Shown here in pieces: positions 42,448 to 52,827 of a DNA stretch of 64,000 bases; within the stretch, counting starts at the first letter, position 1, and each line of letters begins with the position of its first letter. Below the pieces are notes generated by a model. The model saw only the letters and a list, made by a program, of their open reading frames with translations. It did not search any database and was not told where the DNA came from. Location of the stretch: NCBI GenBank assembly GCA_002099365.1, contig MSED01000005.1, forward strand, positions 496,001 through 560,000, written 5' to 3'. A program made the translations under genes and the position numbers. The DNA is from Phialophora verrucosa. Taxonomy: Eukaryota > Ascomycota > Eurotiomycetes > Chaetothyriales > Herpotrichiellaceae.

Positions 42448-43959
42448 TCAGGCTGTCATTGTTGCAGTAGCGCTCCCAAGATGCTCAACAGCCACCAGGT
42501 CACCACTCGCTGGGATGGCATCTTCATCTAGGTGGCCGGGTAGCTTTCCAAGTTCTCGGATTTTGAGCAACCATTTCTTCATCAGTGGTTTCTCGGCTTC
42601 GTGGCTACCTTCTCGATACCCGAATCGCTTCATGGCCGCCTCCTTCTCGTCGGCGTCTCTGACCAGTCCTCGTCGCGCCATTGCTGCATCTCGGTTCCTC
42701 GGTTGGAATGCACCTTCGGTTGGGTTCTCGTCGTGCTCTGCTACCCATTTTTGGAGCGCCCGGCGTTCCTTAGCATTGTTTCGGCGTTCCTTTCTCGCCC
42801 CTTCAACATCCCCCTTAGGAATGACTGTGAAGTCAACGGCTCGCCGAAGCAGGTATGGTCCGCTCCAGTCTAAGTCGTCTCCTCGTCGCAGAAGGCGGTC
42901 GACTAATGCGTCAGGCTCCTCACCGTAACCTTGTCCTCTTGCGAGCTCGGGGATGAAGTGCTTTATCAATTTATCGATGCTAGCCACAAGTGTCGGTCTG
43001 CTCACGCTTGCAGGTCTTCGGATATCAATCAGCCACGCGATTGCTCGACTTGGTATTCCGTGAAGAGCAAGCCACAGTGTCTTGTCACACTGCTCCTCAT
43101 CGAATACTTGACGAGCTGAGACGTTGATTTTAACATTTGGCTTGGCCAAATTTAGAATCAGCTTCCCTTGGGCTTCTTCGTCTTGATCATTCAACAGTGT
43201 CTGCACGGGTACCGAGTTCAACGAAGCTGTCTGTCCTTCTGATACAGTGCGCGACCGCGCCGCTGGTTGTGGCAAGCTCTTGTCAGTGGTGATGACTTCT
43301 AGTACTTGAGGAGCGTGTACAGCCAATCCATCTTGCCGGAATGCTGTGTTGGTGTGTGCTTGGGATGTAGAGGATCTCTTGGATGGGGATGGCGGTAAGT
43401 TCTCCTGCCGCTTTTTGACTGACGAAGAAGGTGTATTTCCTTGCGAAGTTGTCTTGCACAATGTCGCATCCCGACTGCCGAAGTCCTTGCAAGTTGGTGA
43501 TCGTCCTGGTAGGTCGAAAGGACCACGGCCAACGACCGGGTTCCAGTACGGATAAGCAGCTCCAGGAATATTGTTCTGATGAGTTGCTACCACTTGAAGC
43601 TGTGGAGGCACAACCCACTCAGGAACTCTACCGCCGTACGGCATTTGGGTAATATTGTATGGTTCATGATAGTAGGACCCCGCCTGAAGGCTATACGGAA
43701 ATCGCGAGGGGCTGGTATCGACTTGCACTGGGTGGCTCCAGAACGTTTGGGCGCGCTGATCATATCTGAATCCTTCGTTGCTTGGGTAGGGAAACGTAGA
43801 CGCACGATATCGGCTGGCATGAGACGTCCCGAAGTCGTCATGATTACGGATTTGATTGGTGATAGGTTCGAGAAGAGTTACATCTGGCTCATCGTCTTCG
43901 GCCGTCAGATCGATACAAGGGCTTGGACCACCTGGGTCGAAGGGACGTCGATCCGCCAT
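42448..43959 (-). CDS. Uncharacterised protein with a SUMO-interaction-like motif
   Basis: 503-aa single-exon protein that I do not recognise. The start is the ATG at 43959; upstream the frame continues only from a GTG, after a possible acceptor (CCGCGCAG) of a leader intron. Near the N-terminus SPCIDLTAEDDEPDVTLLE is a hydrophobic core followed by acidic residues, the form of a type-I SUMO-interaction motif. A long low-complexity Ser/Pro/Tyr region follows. The C-terminal 200 residues look folded (TLWLALHGIPSRAIAWLID, LDWSGPYLLRRAVDFTVIPK) and end in an Arg/Lys/Glu-rich helix (ARKERRNNAKERRALQKWV), suggesting a nuclear protein. No enzyme motif is seen. Frame length and composition support a real gene. 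Confidence 0.75.
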   Translation of the reverse strand: MADRRPFDPGGPSPCIDLTAEDDEPDVTLLEPITNQIRNHDDFGTSHASRYRASTFPYPSNEGFRYDQRAQTFWSHPVQVDTSPSRFPYSLQAGSYYHEPYNITQMPYGGRVPEWVVPPQLQVVATHQNNIPGAAYPYWNPVVGRGPFDLPGRSPTCKDFGSRDATLCKTTSQGNTPSSSVKKRQENLPPSPSKRSSTSQAHTNTAFRQDGLAVHAPQVLEVITTDKSLPQPAARSRTVSEGQTASLNSVPVQTLLNDQDEEAQGKLILNLAKPNVKINVSARQVFDEEQCDKTLWLALHGIPSRAIAWLIDIRRPASVSRPTLVASIDKLIKHFIPELARGQGYGEEPDALVDRLLRRGDDLDWSGPYLLRRAVDFTVIPKGDVEGARKERRNNAKERRALQKWVAEHDENPTEGAFQPRNRDAAMARRGLVRDADEKEAAMKRFGYREGSHEAEKPLMKKWLLKIRELGKLPGHLDEDAIPASGDLVAVEHLGSATATMTA

Positions 43960-44592
43960 GGAGTCACACACCTGCGCGGACGGTGAAACAGTTGTTGATG
44001 TTGCCTAATGTGGTCGTTTGATGTGCTATGGTGGTGTTGTGGTTACTATAGCGATAGCAGAGATGAAACGACCACGAAAGGTGAGAGATATTATAGCACC
44101 CACCACCGTTGTGCCACGGCAGTGACAATGCGAAGGTAACATATGCCTTGGCAGAGGCAGTGAAACAGATCGAGACTGCTGAAGCCAAGCGCTGAAGGGC
44201 TAGACAAAGCCATACAGTGAATAAAAAGGGAGTGGAAGCCACATGAACCTGCTCGAAATGGACACTAAGAGGTAAGTGAGGTTGTTATGAAGGGGCACTG
44301 AGGAGGGTAAGAACTCTGTTGCAAGTAGGGAAGGAGCTGACCCTTGATCACTTTTACTTTTACGATAGTTGATGCTTGTCAAGAATGAGCATCACCTGGA
44401 AAGGTATCTAGGGTTGATGGATGAAGGAGAGGCAGGACTTCAGAGCAGATTAGTTTATCGTGGGTATTTCCATTTATGGCTTGACGTTATTCTCATCAAC
44501 TTTCTACTGATCACAATTCCCATTAGGTCAACCGCAGCCACACGAACGCTGGTCAAACTCCTCGTAATGCATCCATATACAGACCAGCAAGA
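43960..44592. other. Intergenic, no gene seen
   Basis: Between two minus-strand genes: upstream of the uncharacterised gene and downstream of the glucanase gene. No domain-bearing frame or repeat. Confidence 0.6.
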
Positions 44593-46818
44593 TCAATAAC
44601 TGTCAGGCAGGTCGCTAAAGTCAGGTACGTCTGAGTCACATTTGAAAGACGGCGAGTATGCCTTTTCAGGTAGTATTCCGGCCTTTAACCCCAGCATATA
44701 ACTCCATTGAACAGCGTTCTCAGTCTTCCAAGTCCAGTAGAACCAGCCCCATGCTTGCTCGAAACTGTGCATCTGGGCTTCGGCGTACATCTGCAAGAAT
44801 TGCTTGTACGAGTCGGAATAGGTGCTTGGGTCCGCGTTTGCTTGGGCGCAGGAACAGGGAGGTTCGGCGCAGGTTGGCGTCAAAACTGAGGTATCGGGGT
44901 CCCCTGTGTCAAGAGTGCCCGCCCATCTGGAGCCAACTCCGACGTTGTTCAGATTGGGTGTGCAGTCGGTATCCGCTTGAGACCACTCGCCGTCAACAGT
45001 CGGACCCCATCCGGTCGAGGGATTGTTGGCCGCAACCATTAGCCCTGTCCAGCCCGAACAAGCAAGGTTGATCTTGTCTTGATGCTTGAGCTTGAGCTGG
45101 CCGGTGTTGAAGATCTGGTACTGATGAGTGTCCATGACCAATTTGTCGTCAACGCCATGGAACATGTCGTCCCAGCTGTCCAGGCTAAGGAAGCCATCGC
45201 CGAAGACAATATGTTGGTCAATGCCGTTGCCTCGGACGATCTTGATCGCTTGCTGGTTCCAGTCCAGCACGGATTGAGGGGGTATAACCAACATCTTTGG
45301 CTCGTTGACAAGACCATAGATGGTAATCACGTTCTTATACCGGTCTTGTGCGAAGAAAGAAGAAAGCTGGCTGTGTATGTCCAACGATCTCTGAGCGTTC
45401 GTCGCACCGTCAGGGCCCAGAATCCAACCTATGTCGCCTTGGTGACCGCTATGAGCCCAGCCATTCTGACTGCCAGGGACAGAATGCAAGTCTAAATTGA
45501 CCCTCAGACCGTTCTGACGACAGTACTCAATTGCCCTCAGTAGGTACCGCCAGGCAACTTGCGGTACATATGGGTCACCGGGATACGTGGTGACGGCCCA
45601 GTATGGGTAGGGGATCCTCACATGGTCCAGGCCGGCATTCTTGATATCCGTGAAGCTCTGCTTTGTGATAAAGGTGGAATAATGTGTTTCCAGTATGCGC
45701 TGCGCAGCGGGTCCGAGTTTCTGAGTCAACGTCCATTCGTCGACAACGCCTGCGGAGGCGGGATAGTCGAACATGGACGGTGTGATGAATGGTTCTAGCG
45801 AGAGCCATCCACCGATGTTGACACCTCGTATTGGCATTTTGCCATAGTCCCACTTTTCGTCGAGTGCTGGGACGTTGTCGTTGGCCTTTGTCGAGTCGTC
45901 CCAGTGGGAGTCGAGGCCCATGACGGACAGCCCTCCGATTGTCTCCGCCGTGTACGTACAGTTGAAATCAGCCGTGTCCATCCAGGTAGAAATGTCGGTG
46001 TAGGTGCCTTTGGCGCTTGCTGGGACCGAACTTGAGTCACAGTCATTCTTTGGGTCGGATGAGGTGTCCCCTGTCGTTGCGGAAGATGAGGACGATCCAT
46101 CACTTGACTTCTTGCTGTTATTGCTCACCACCACTCCGACAGGAATGAAGATTATCAGCAACAACACTATCAATCCTAACAACCACCAGAACTTCTTTTT
46201 GCGCCGTCCAGCGTCGCCCTCTGACCGCCTATGCGCCTCGTACTCTTTTTCGTAGCCGCCATCGCGTCCATGCGCACGTCTGTGCTTTCTGTCACCCCTT
46301 CCTTCCTCCAAGATTGCACCGCTGACATTCCGATTCTTGTGCTTGGTTTTCCGCCCCGGAGATGCGTCGGCCGCCTTGAGGTTCTTGTATTGCTTCTGCT
46401 TCTTCTCCCTGCGTTTGCGTTCTTCGTACTTCTGCTCAAACTCGGCTCGCTCGTTGCGCGCATTCAGCTTCGCCAATGCATCGCTGCTCAGTAACTGAGT
46501 GCCGCTATTCGTTGATGTTCCAGAGCTGTACTTTGCTCTATCTCTCTCTTTTTCCCTGTGCCGCCTGGGACTTCCGCGCGCTTGGCCTGCGCTCTGGTAT
46601 CGATCACTTGTTCGACGAGGTCTTTTCTCTGGGGACGGCGACGGTACAGGTGATGCTTTTGCCTTTTCCTTCGGCGCTCTTTTCGGTGTGCGAGGTTCGT
46701 CGTCATCACTGAGGAAAGGGCGCGGTGTTGGTGCTGGCGCTGCACGCGCGTTCGGCGGCCTGTTGAATGCTGGACGTGTATCGGCCCTTGCCGCGGACTC
46801 ACGACGGGGCTTCGGCAT
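44593..46818 (-). CDS. exgD: Membrane-anchored exo-1,3-beta-glucanase (GH5, ExgD-like)
   Basis: 741-aa type II membrane protein that trims beta-1,3-glucan in the cell wall. A cytosolic, Arg-rich N-terminal segment of about 205 residues contains a coiled-coil-like EFEQKYEERKRREKKQKQY. One membrane segment lies at about 211-232 (FWWLLGLIVLLLIIFIPVGV), then a Ser-rich stalk, and the GH5 subfamily 9 catalytic domain: IRGVNIGGWLSLEPFITPS, HVRIPYPYWAV, NLDLHSVPGSQNG, YGLVNEPK (acid/base Glu), MDTHQYQIF and DGEWSQADTDC (nucleophile Glu). WGWFYWTWKTE closes the barrel. Length and topology match A. nidulans ExgD-type enzymes. The C-terminus ends at 44593 after FSDLPDSY. The gene is intronless and shares a 773-bp promoter region with the next gene. 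Confidence 0.94.
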   Translation of the reverse strand: MPKPRRESAARADTRPAFNRPPNARAAPAPTPRPFLSDDDEPRTPKRAPKEKAKASPVPSPSPEKRPRRTSDRYQSAGQARGSPRRHREKERDRAKYSSGTSTNSGTQLLSSDALAKLNARNERAEFEQKYEERKRREKKQKQYKNLKAADASPGRKTKHKNRNVSGAILEEGRGDRKHRRAHGRDGGYEKEYEAHRRSEGDAGRRKKKFWWLLGLIVLLLIIFIPVGVVVSNNSKKSSDGSSSSSATTGDTSSDPKNDCDSSSVPASAKGTYTDISTWMDTADFNCTYTAETIGGLSVMGLDSHWDDSTKANDNVPALDEKWDYGKMPIRGVNIGGWLSLEPFITPSMFDYPASAGVVDEWTLTQKLGPAAQRILETHYSTFITKQSFTDIKNAGLDHVRIPYPYWAVTTYPGDPYVPQVAWRYLLRAIEYCRQNGLRVNLDLHSVPGSQNGWAHSGHQGDIGWILGPDGATNAQRSLDIHSQLSSFFAQDRYKNVITIYGLVNEPKMLVIPPQSVLDWNQQAIKIVRGNGIDQHIVFGDGFLSLDSWDDMFHGVDDKLVMDTHQYQIFNTGQLKLKHQDKINLACSGWTGLMVAANNPSTGWGPTVDGEWSQADTDCTPNLNNVGVGSRWAGTLDTGDPDTSVLTPTCAEPPCSCAQANADPSTYSDSYKQFLQMYAEAQMHSFEQAWGWFYWTWKTENAVQWSYMLGLKAGILPEKAYSPSFKCDSDVPDFSDLPDSY

Positions 46819-47591
46819 GCAATCGACGTTGCTGTCGCAGAACCTTCATATCAATCCTCAGAAATTTTAGTTCAGTGTGAAGAGCGGCGCATCCTGTCGC
46901 CCGTGGTCCGCTGTCAGGGAACAACACGTGGCGGAGATCCAGAGTCTTCGAAGCGCTGTTTACGGTAGGTTGGCGGAGCAACCACGAAGACCTGATAAGA
47001 GGCCATTGGGTTTGCCGTCGACCTCCTCTGGCATGGTCGCTGGGTGAAATTACACAGTAAAGGTTGGTTTGATTTCCATTTCCCGAACTTAGGATCGCAG
47101 CTTTATCATGCCTGGCTGTCCTCAATGTCACTCGAGATTTGTGCTCAATATATCTAACCGGCTGGGGACTCCTTCAACACCGACTTCGCCAAGCAGCTGA
47201 TTGATGAGTAAGTCAACTTCACCCGGCACTTCAACTCACACATCCGAGCTTCAAGAGCCGAGATCTTCTGGAACTTGCCAGCTCATCCAGATGCGGAAGC
47301 TCTAGTTCCTGAACGAGTTTTGGCTCGGCGTGGTCATGAACCAATCCCAGCTCCCTCCAACTCGAGTTTCCCGGTGCCTTGCATCCTCCCACCATCTGGA
47401 CGCTTCTCAGGGCGATCATGCTTTCCCATCCCTCAACGAGCGAAACATGTTCGTCCGGCCGCGATGTGGGCAGATCGACAAAACCCTTTCTTCAGACCAA
47501 CTGGGGCCTCCAACAGCGTTTGAGGTGCAAGCAGCCTCATAATTAAACCATCCTGCATACCCGACCGTTCTGAGGCCAGACCCTCGCAGAA
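46819..47591. promoter_or_regulatory. Bidirectional promoter, exgD / transcription-factor-like gene
   Basis: 773 bp between divergent start codons. No gene or repeat is seen; frames at 47275-47542 are short. Confidence 0.5.
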
Positions 47592-49458
47592 ATGGCCAAA
47601 GACGGAGACCAGAACTCTGAGAATCATGGGGTCAGGACGAAGGGAAGATCGGGCGGTGTCCAATTGCCAATGGAGTTGTCTTTCATCAATGTTGACAAAC
47701 CGGGTCAGCGCATACCATATTTGCAGCTTAGCCAAATTACAGCTCACGCCATGCGCAGAAGCCACGAGCGACGACGTGGTGTAGACACCGGTCTGACGCA
47801 GAGTCAACAGCCTCGACGACAATCGAAAGGGACCGGCAATTACAAGGACCATGCGAGGGTGCATGAAGGCGGATTTTTCAGCCGCTCCAACAACAAGCAG
47901 AAGAAGCCTCAAAAGGAGAGGCTCTCGAAGCAGCAAAGCGCGTCCAGCACGGTCCCGACAAGTGCGACTCTCGTGGACAGGACCCACCACCCAGGCTCGC
48001 AAAGCCGAGATTCCAGTCTAGAGCAGTCGTCTCCAGAGAAGATCACTGCGGGCATCAGAAACCCTCGAGGTCGCGCCCAGCCTTGTGACTGCATGTTCTG
48101 TCAAATCCAGGCAGTTCTCCGGCCAATAGCTCCTGCAAGATCCGACATGATCTTTGGTGGCTACAGGACCGATCCATTCCTACGATACCCTATCCCCTTT
48201 CAGGAGTATTTCCCGGCGGTGGTTGACCACTGCAAGGAGGTGATTGCGCCTGATCCGGCCTTCCTCGAGCTTGTCATGACTCACGATGTCCTGTTCGAAG
48301 CAATTACCTCTTGGGTCTTATGCACAACTTTGGCCCAAACGCCCGAGCTCAGGAAGGCGATGCTGTCACACTATGGATCTACCTTGTCGAAAGTTAGAAA
48401 ACGGCTGCTATCTCGTGGGATGACGCGACGCGCTGTGATGGCCGCTATGTCGAATCTGGCCGGAGTATGCGTAAGTGCAAACCTATCCACCATGGCTACA
48501 AGATGCTAATCTTTGATCAAGGCATATCTCGGGGACGAGGACTCGTTTGTCATGCACCGCGATGCTCTCCAGTACCTGGCGGAGTTTAACGACGATGAAG
48601 ACCTACCCAAGCTTACCATCACTCCTAGACGTCCCTCAAAGCTGTGAGTCTGTTACGGGCCTTCCCAGCAGTACTGAGATCTAATCAATGGGACATCCTA
48701 GCCACGACGCCTTATCGTCCGCTCCACCTAGGCCGAAGACAAAGGGCAATCCCCTTGAGGACGGCTTCGTTAATGAGCAGGAAAGCATCACAAGTACCAG
48801 CGAGCCTGTTTATCCGACTCTACCATTCCCCGCAGAGTTCTCCAGGCGCCTTACGTATCTACCCGAAGGTTTCAGAGAGCTTGCGTTAAAGAGGATCATT
48901 TCAATTCAAGTGATCGAACGGGTGGCGATGAACCGAAGCCAAATTGTGCGCCTTGCCTCCAGAGCGACAACGGATCGCGAAAATTCGAAAGCGTTGAGAC
49001 AGAGATTCACTCCACTTGAGCGCCTTATCTGGCTGGGATTTTCCGTCTTCCACCTGTGCACTGCGACCTACAAACAGGACAGAGAAGAACTTGCACAGAC
49101 GTTCATCGAATGCTCGCGAAAAATGATTCGTGGTTCCGAGGCAGAAAATGAGTGTCTACTATGGGGTGGGTGTATGGTCGCCACGATTCAAGCGATCGAA
49201 CAGTGGGAGCTTCCCCAGCGTCAGGCAGCAATGGATACCCTCTTGTCAAGATTCAAGATGAACATCGACGAAATGAACTCTATTGCGCAGAAATTCCTTT
49301 GGAACGAGGCCATGTCCGCGGGTCTGACAACAATCATGCAGGGTCGGTTCGTTTTCGTGCCAAAGATCGAAGAAGGGGCAGAATGGCGTGAGTTCCTTTG
49401 AACTTTAGTTACGGGACGTCCGTCTCCCTAACTTGCCAACACAGCTTTGCACCTGTGA
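47592..49458 (+). CDS. Fungal transcription-factor-like protein without a zinc cluster
   Basis: 566 aa from four exons: 47592-48470, 48522-48643, 48702-49387 and 49445-49458. The N-terminus (PMELSFINVDKPGQ then ITAHAMRRSHERRR) is the signature of a large ascomycete family of C6-regulator-like proteins that begin with a short basic helix in place of a zinc cluster. The basic region runs on (NKQKKPQKERLSKQ), and a fungal-specific regulatory domain makes up the rest (DPAFLELVMTHDVLFEAITSWVL, RRAVMAAMSNLAGVC|AYLGDEDSF across intron 1). Only one Cys pair (CDCMFC) is present. The last splice adds just four residues (PLHL) and is uncertain; without it the frame ends at 49401. Its target genes are unknown. 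It is divergent from exgD. Confidence 0.78.
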
Positions 49459-49618
49459 CCTTATCGACATGGAAAGGACCAGGTCACCGACACCATCGAT
49501 AGGGCAACGACAGACCCAAGATTATGGTCTAGTGCCGACAATGCCCCCCGGATACGACCGCCTGCGGCTGTCGTGGCAGCAATTAGGCCGGCGGCTCTCC
49601 ATCTAGCTGACAATCTTC

Positions 49619-50449
49619 TCAGGCCTCGTTTACAGCATTGAGAGCAGCCTCCCGATTCCCACTGTTCGTCTTCGACACATATGAATCCAGGTACGATGGC
49701 ACCTGCTTCACCTTGTTGGTTGTACTCGGTATCGGGGTGTCAAAGGCCTCGTACACTGGCACGACGCCTGTCCAGACCTTTTCAGTGATGTCGTCTCTTT
49801 TCTCATCCTTGGCCTCATCGTGAGGACCTCCATGGCGGATCTTCCCACTGCCGGTCTCAACCTTGACCCTCAGAATGGTAGTCGAAGTCATTTCCACATT
49901 ATCAGGCGGAACGCGAGTGTTCTCCCAACGGCCCTCGACGACCTTGTCCGTGATCAGGCGCATGGCGTACAATTTCTCCTCGTCGGTTTCTACAGGTTTG
50001 GCATACCCTTGCAGGACGGCTGAGCGATAGTTGTAACTATGTGAGTTTGGCGTCAACGACAGCACCAAGCCATCGACTTTGGTGGCGGCAACGCAAAGCG
50101 GTAACCCTTTTTCAGAGTCTCGTGCCAAGCGCATGATCCTGGAACTGACATATCCATGGAGGTAGCAGTCCAGAGGCTCGTCAATGCCCGAGGAGGGATA
50201 CTGGAATGAGCCCATAACGCCGATCATGGGTAGAATGGCCGGAAATGGCTGGTCAGGGCTCGGGGCAAAGGAGACATGAAGCACTGAGGTGGTGTTGATG
50301 ATTGAATGGATGGCTCCCAGGTCATAGGTTCCTGAGTTTTTTAATGAGGAGACTGCTCTTTCTTGACGCTTGTCTTCTTACATACCTCGACTATCGTAGC
50401 GCTTCACGGTGTTCTGTGGTTTCTTTGGGTACTCGAGAGTGCGGACCAT
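49619..50449 (-). CDS. FMN-binding split-barrel protein (pyridoxamine 5'-phosphate oxidase-related)
   Basis: 258 aa in two exons, 50449-50386 and 50331-49619, with a 54-bp intron. Exon 1 gives MVRTLEYPKKPQNTVKRYDS and the splice leads to RGTYDLGAIHSIINTTSVLH, the typical opening of fungal flavin-nucleotide-binding proteins of this fold. Then come VSFAPSPDQPFPAILPMIG, LPLCVAATKVDGLVLSLTPN with SHSYNYRSAVLQGYA (flavin-site region), and a C-terminal extension with EKVWTGVVPVYEAFDTPIPS. The fold binds FMN; whether it has oxidase or reductase activity is not known. The upstream exon is supported because the internal frame alone lacks the first beta strand. It is divergent from the Icp55 gene. Confidence 0.88.
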
Positions 50450-50768
50450 GTTTGCGGTGCTTTTTGTTCGACCAACCCGCAGAAATCGGCGAAATGAATC
50501 TGACGAGCCTTTCAAGCCTATTGCATGCCACACGCTGAGGATATACGCAGGATATCAACTATAGAATGAGTCACTCACTGGCAACAAGCATATATCAAAT
50601 GCAAAGGGCGCGAATGGTCGAGGTCTCCAAGCAGGAAAGTCCAAGCGACCGGTGGAGAAGTGCGTCGATTGCCTCCAACCTTCGCAAACCTGAGTTCTGG
50701 ATGGAAGAGTTGATCGTCCACCAAACATTCGTGTCATCTTTCCGCTGTCGCCGACGTTGCCTTAGAGC
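50450..50768. promoter_or_regulatory. Bidirectional promoter, FMN-binding protein / icp55
   Basis: 319 bp between two divergent start codons; no other gene is visible. Confidence 0.5.
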
Positions 50769-52247
50769 ATGTCGATGCGGAGGACATTATGGCAGACGCT
50801 CAAGTGCACTGATAATGTCCTCAGATCATCCTTCACGCCTGCCTTGCCACGATCGCTGCGCCAGTACAACACTGTCACGGTAGATGCCGCTGATCTCTCC
50901 TTCGGACAGCCAGTCCATGAGACTCATCCGCACCTCCTCCGGCCTGGGGAGCTGACGCCCGGCATCAGCGCGCAGGAATATGCAGATCGACGGACTCGAC
51001 TCGCGGCCAGATTGCCTGACAAGGCCATCGCGATCGTTGCCGCCTCCGACATCCAATTCCGCTCCGGCAGCGTCTTCTACGAATTCCACCAGGACCCCGA
51101 TTTTCTGTACTTGACCGGCTTCAACGAGCCCGAGGCACTCGCGGTCATTGGCAAAGATGTGACGGGCACGGACCATACATTTCATCTCTTCGTGCGGGAG
51201 AAGGATCCCAAGGCGGAGATCTGGGATGGCGCAAGATCAGGCACACAGGCGGCAAGAGACGTGTTCAATGCCGACGAGACAGGAGATGTCTCTCAGCTGA
51301 AGAAGATTCTGCCGGAGCTGGTCGGCGAGGCGTCCCAGGTCTATACCGACGTCACGAACCCGGATCCGAATCAGTCGGTTCTGAGGCGGTTTCTGTTCGG
51401 CGCCGCTCGCAGGACAACAGAGTTCGCGGACGCGATCGAGCCAAAGAAGCTGCACCGGCTGCGGCCGCTGATGAACGATCTGCGAGCCTTCAAGAGCTCG
51501 GCCGAGATCGAGCTAATGCGACACGCCGGCAGGGCATCCGGGCGAGCACACACGGAAGCGATGAGAAAAGCATGGACGCGGGAGAAGCAGCTCGACGCTT
51601 ACCTCAGATACCGCTTCGTCGCCAATGGATGTGACACCAGTGCATTTGAGCCGGTCGTGGCTGGTGGCGAAAATGCATTGAGCATCCACTACGTGCGCAA
51701 CGACGATGTTCTCCAGGACGACGAGCTGGTCCTGGTGGATGGAGGCGGGAAATATGGTGGCTACATCGCCGACATCACCAGAACCTGGCCCGTTGGAGGG
51801 AAATTCAGCGCCGCGCAGAAAGATCTCTACCAAGCCGTCCTGACTGTCCAAAGGACATTGATCTCGCTCTGTCGCGGCACCGCCAACATGTCCCTTGATA
51901 GACTCCACACCGTCGCAGAGGAATATCTCTCCAAGGAGCTGAAACAGATCGGCTTCGACATGTCCTCCAAGGCGATTGAAAAACTATTCCCGCATCATCT
52001 CGGCCACTACATCGGGATGGACGTCCACGACACGGTCGGATATAGCAGGAAGGTTGTCCTGCAAGAAGGCCACTGTATCACCATTGAACCCGGCATTTAC
52101 GTCCCTGACGACGAGCGCTGGCCCAAGCATTTCAGGAACATGGGCGTCCGTATCGAGGACAGCGTCAGTATCCAGGAGGATAGCCCGTATGTTTTGACGA
52201 CCGAGGCTGTAAAGGAGATTGTAGATATTGAAGCACTAAGAGATTGA
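50769..52247 (+). CDS. icp55: Mitochondrial intermediate-cleaving aminopeptidase Icp55 (Xaa-Pro aminopeptidase 3 type)
   Basis: Removes one residue from mitochondrial proteins after presequence cleavage, stabilising them by the N-end rule. 492 aa, one exon. The N-terminus (MSMRRTLWQTLKCTDNVLRS) is a basic amphipathic matrix presequence. The aminopeptidase-P N-domain includes FEPQ-type FYEFHQDPDFLYLTGFNEPE. The pita-bread catalytic domain has VDGGGKYGGYIADITRTWP (two metal Asp), HHLGHYIGMDVHDT (His ligand), ITIEPGIYVPDD (Glu) and GVRIEDSV (Glu). All five M24B metal ligands are present, so it should be active. Two ATGs six bases apart open the frame; the first is used here. Confidence 0.95.
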   Translation: MSMRRTLWQTLKCTDNVLRSSFTPALPRSLRQYNTVTVDAADLSFGQPVHETHPHLLRPGELTPGISAQEYADRRTRLAARLPDKAIAIVAASDIQFRSGSVFYEFHQDPDFLYLTGFNEPEALAVIGKDVTGTDHTFHLFVREKDPKAEIWDGARSGTQAARDVFNADETGDVSQLKKILPELVGEASQVYTDVTNPDPNQSVLRRFLFGAARRTTEFADAIEPKKLHRLRPLMNDLRAFKSSAEIELMRHAGRASGRAHTEAMRKAWTREKQLDAYLRYRFVANGCDTSAFEPVVAGGENALSIHYVRNDDVLQDDELVLVDGGGKYGGYIADITRTWPVGGKFSAAQKDLYQAVLTVQRTLISLCRGTANMSLDRLHTVAEEYLSKELKQIGFDMSSKAIEKLFPHHLGHYIGMDVHDTVGYSRKVVLQEGHCITIEPGIYVPDDERWPKHFRNMGVRIEDSVSIQEDSPYVLTTEAVKEIVDIEALRD

Positions 52248-52827
52248 GTGGTACAACCGAAGAATCTGTTCTTGCAGGCTATACACAAATAGTAGCACTG
52301 GGCGGTCATAAAGCTGGATTAAATCCATTGACGTTCTATCCTCGAATCCTCCAGTCGTGCTCGTCCAAAGATCACTGGCATCATAGTCCTCATTTTCAAA
52401 TCGTCAATTATCATCCCCATTGCTCGTACAGCTTCTGCATCGGACAAATCCGGCAGACCGAAGTTCTTTGCCTGAACACTCAATGGTTTTCCACCAATAA
52501 AGAGCGGCCCCGAAGCCAGGAACATTACATACGATTTAATCACTGTGTGCTCGAAGGTGGAAGAAACTCCACATCGCATGTCACCGACGCAAAGGACCAG
52601 CCAGCATCCAAGCCTCCGATAGTATTACACGAGCTACTTGGGCCGTTGGATCGAAGTGACGCCGAGACATCTCGGACATACACTACCACTTATCTGTTGA
52701 AGTATCCTACCTCCATACAGTACGTCCGGGGCACCGTACGTACAGTTGGAGATCTAGTTGATCGCCCACTGCTGCGTGCAGTAATATCCGAAACCAGTCT
52801 TCGCCACAACCACACTTTCGATCAAAA
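52248..52827. other. Intergenic with one unresolved small minus-strand frame
   Basis: 580 bp upstream of the MFS gene. A minus-strand frame at 52319-52579 (86 aa, real ATG) contains a protein-like stretch, LSDAEAVRAMGMIIDDLKMR then TMMPVIFGRARLED, but I recognise no family. It may be the last exon of a gene or chance. Confidence 0.4.

Noticed and set aside
44658..45071. Plus-strand frames antisense to the glucanase
   Set aside because: Shadows of the exgD coding strand.
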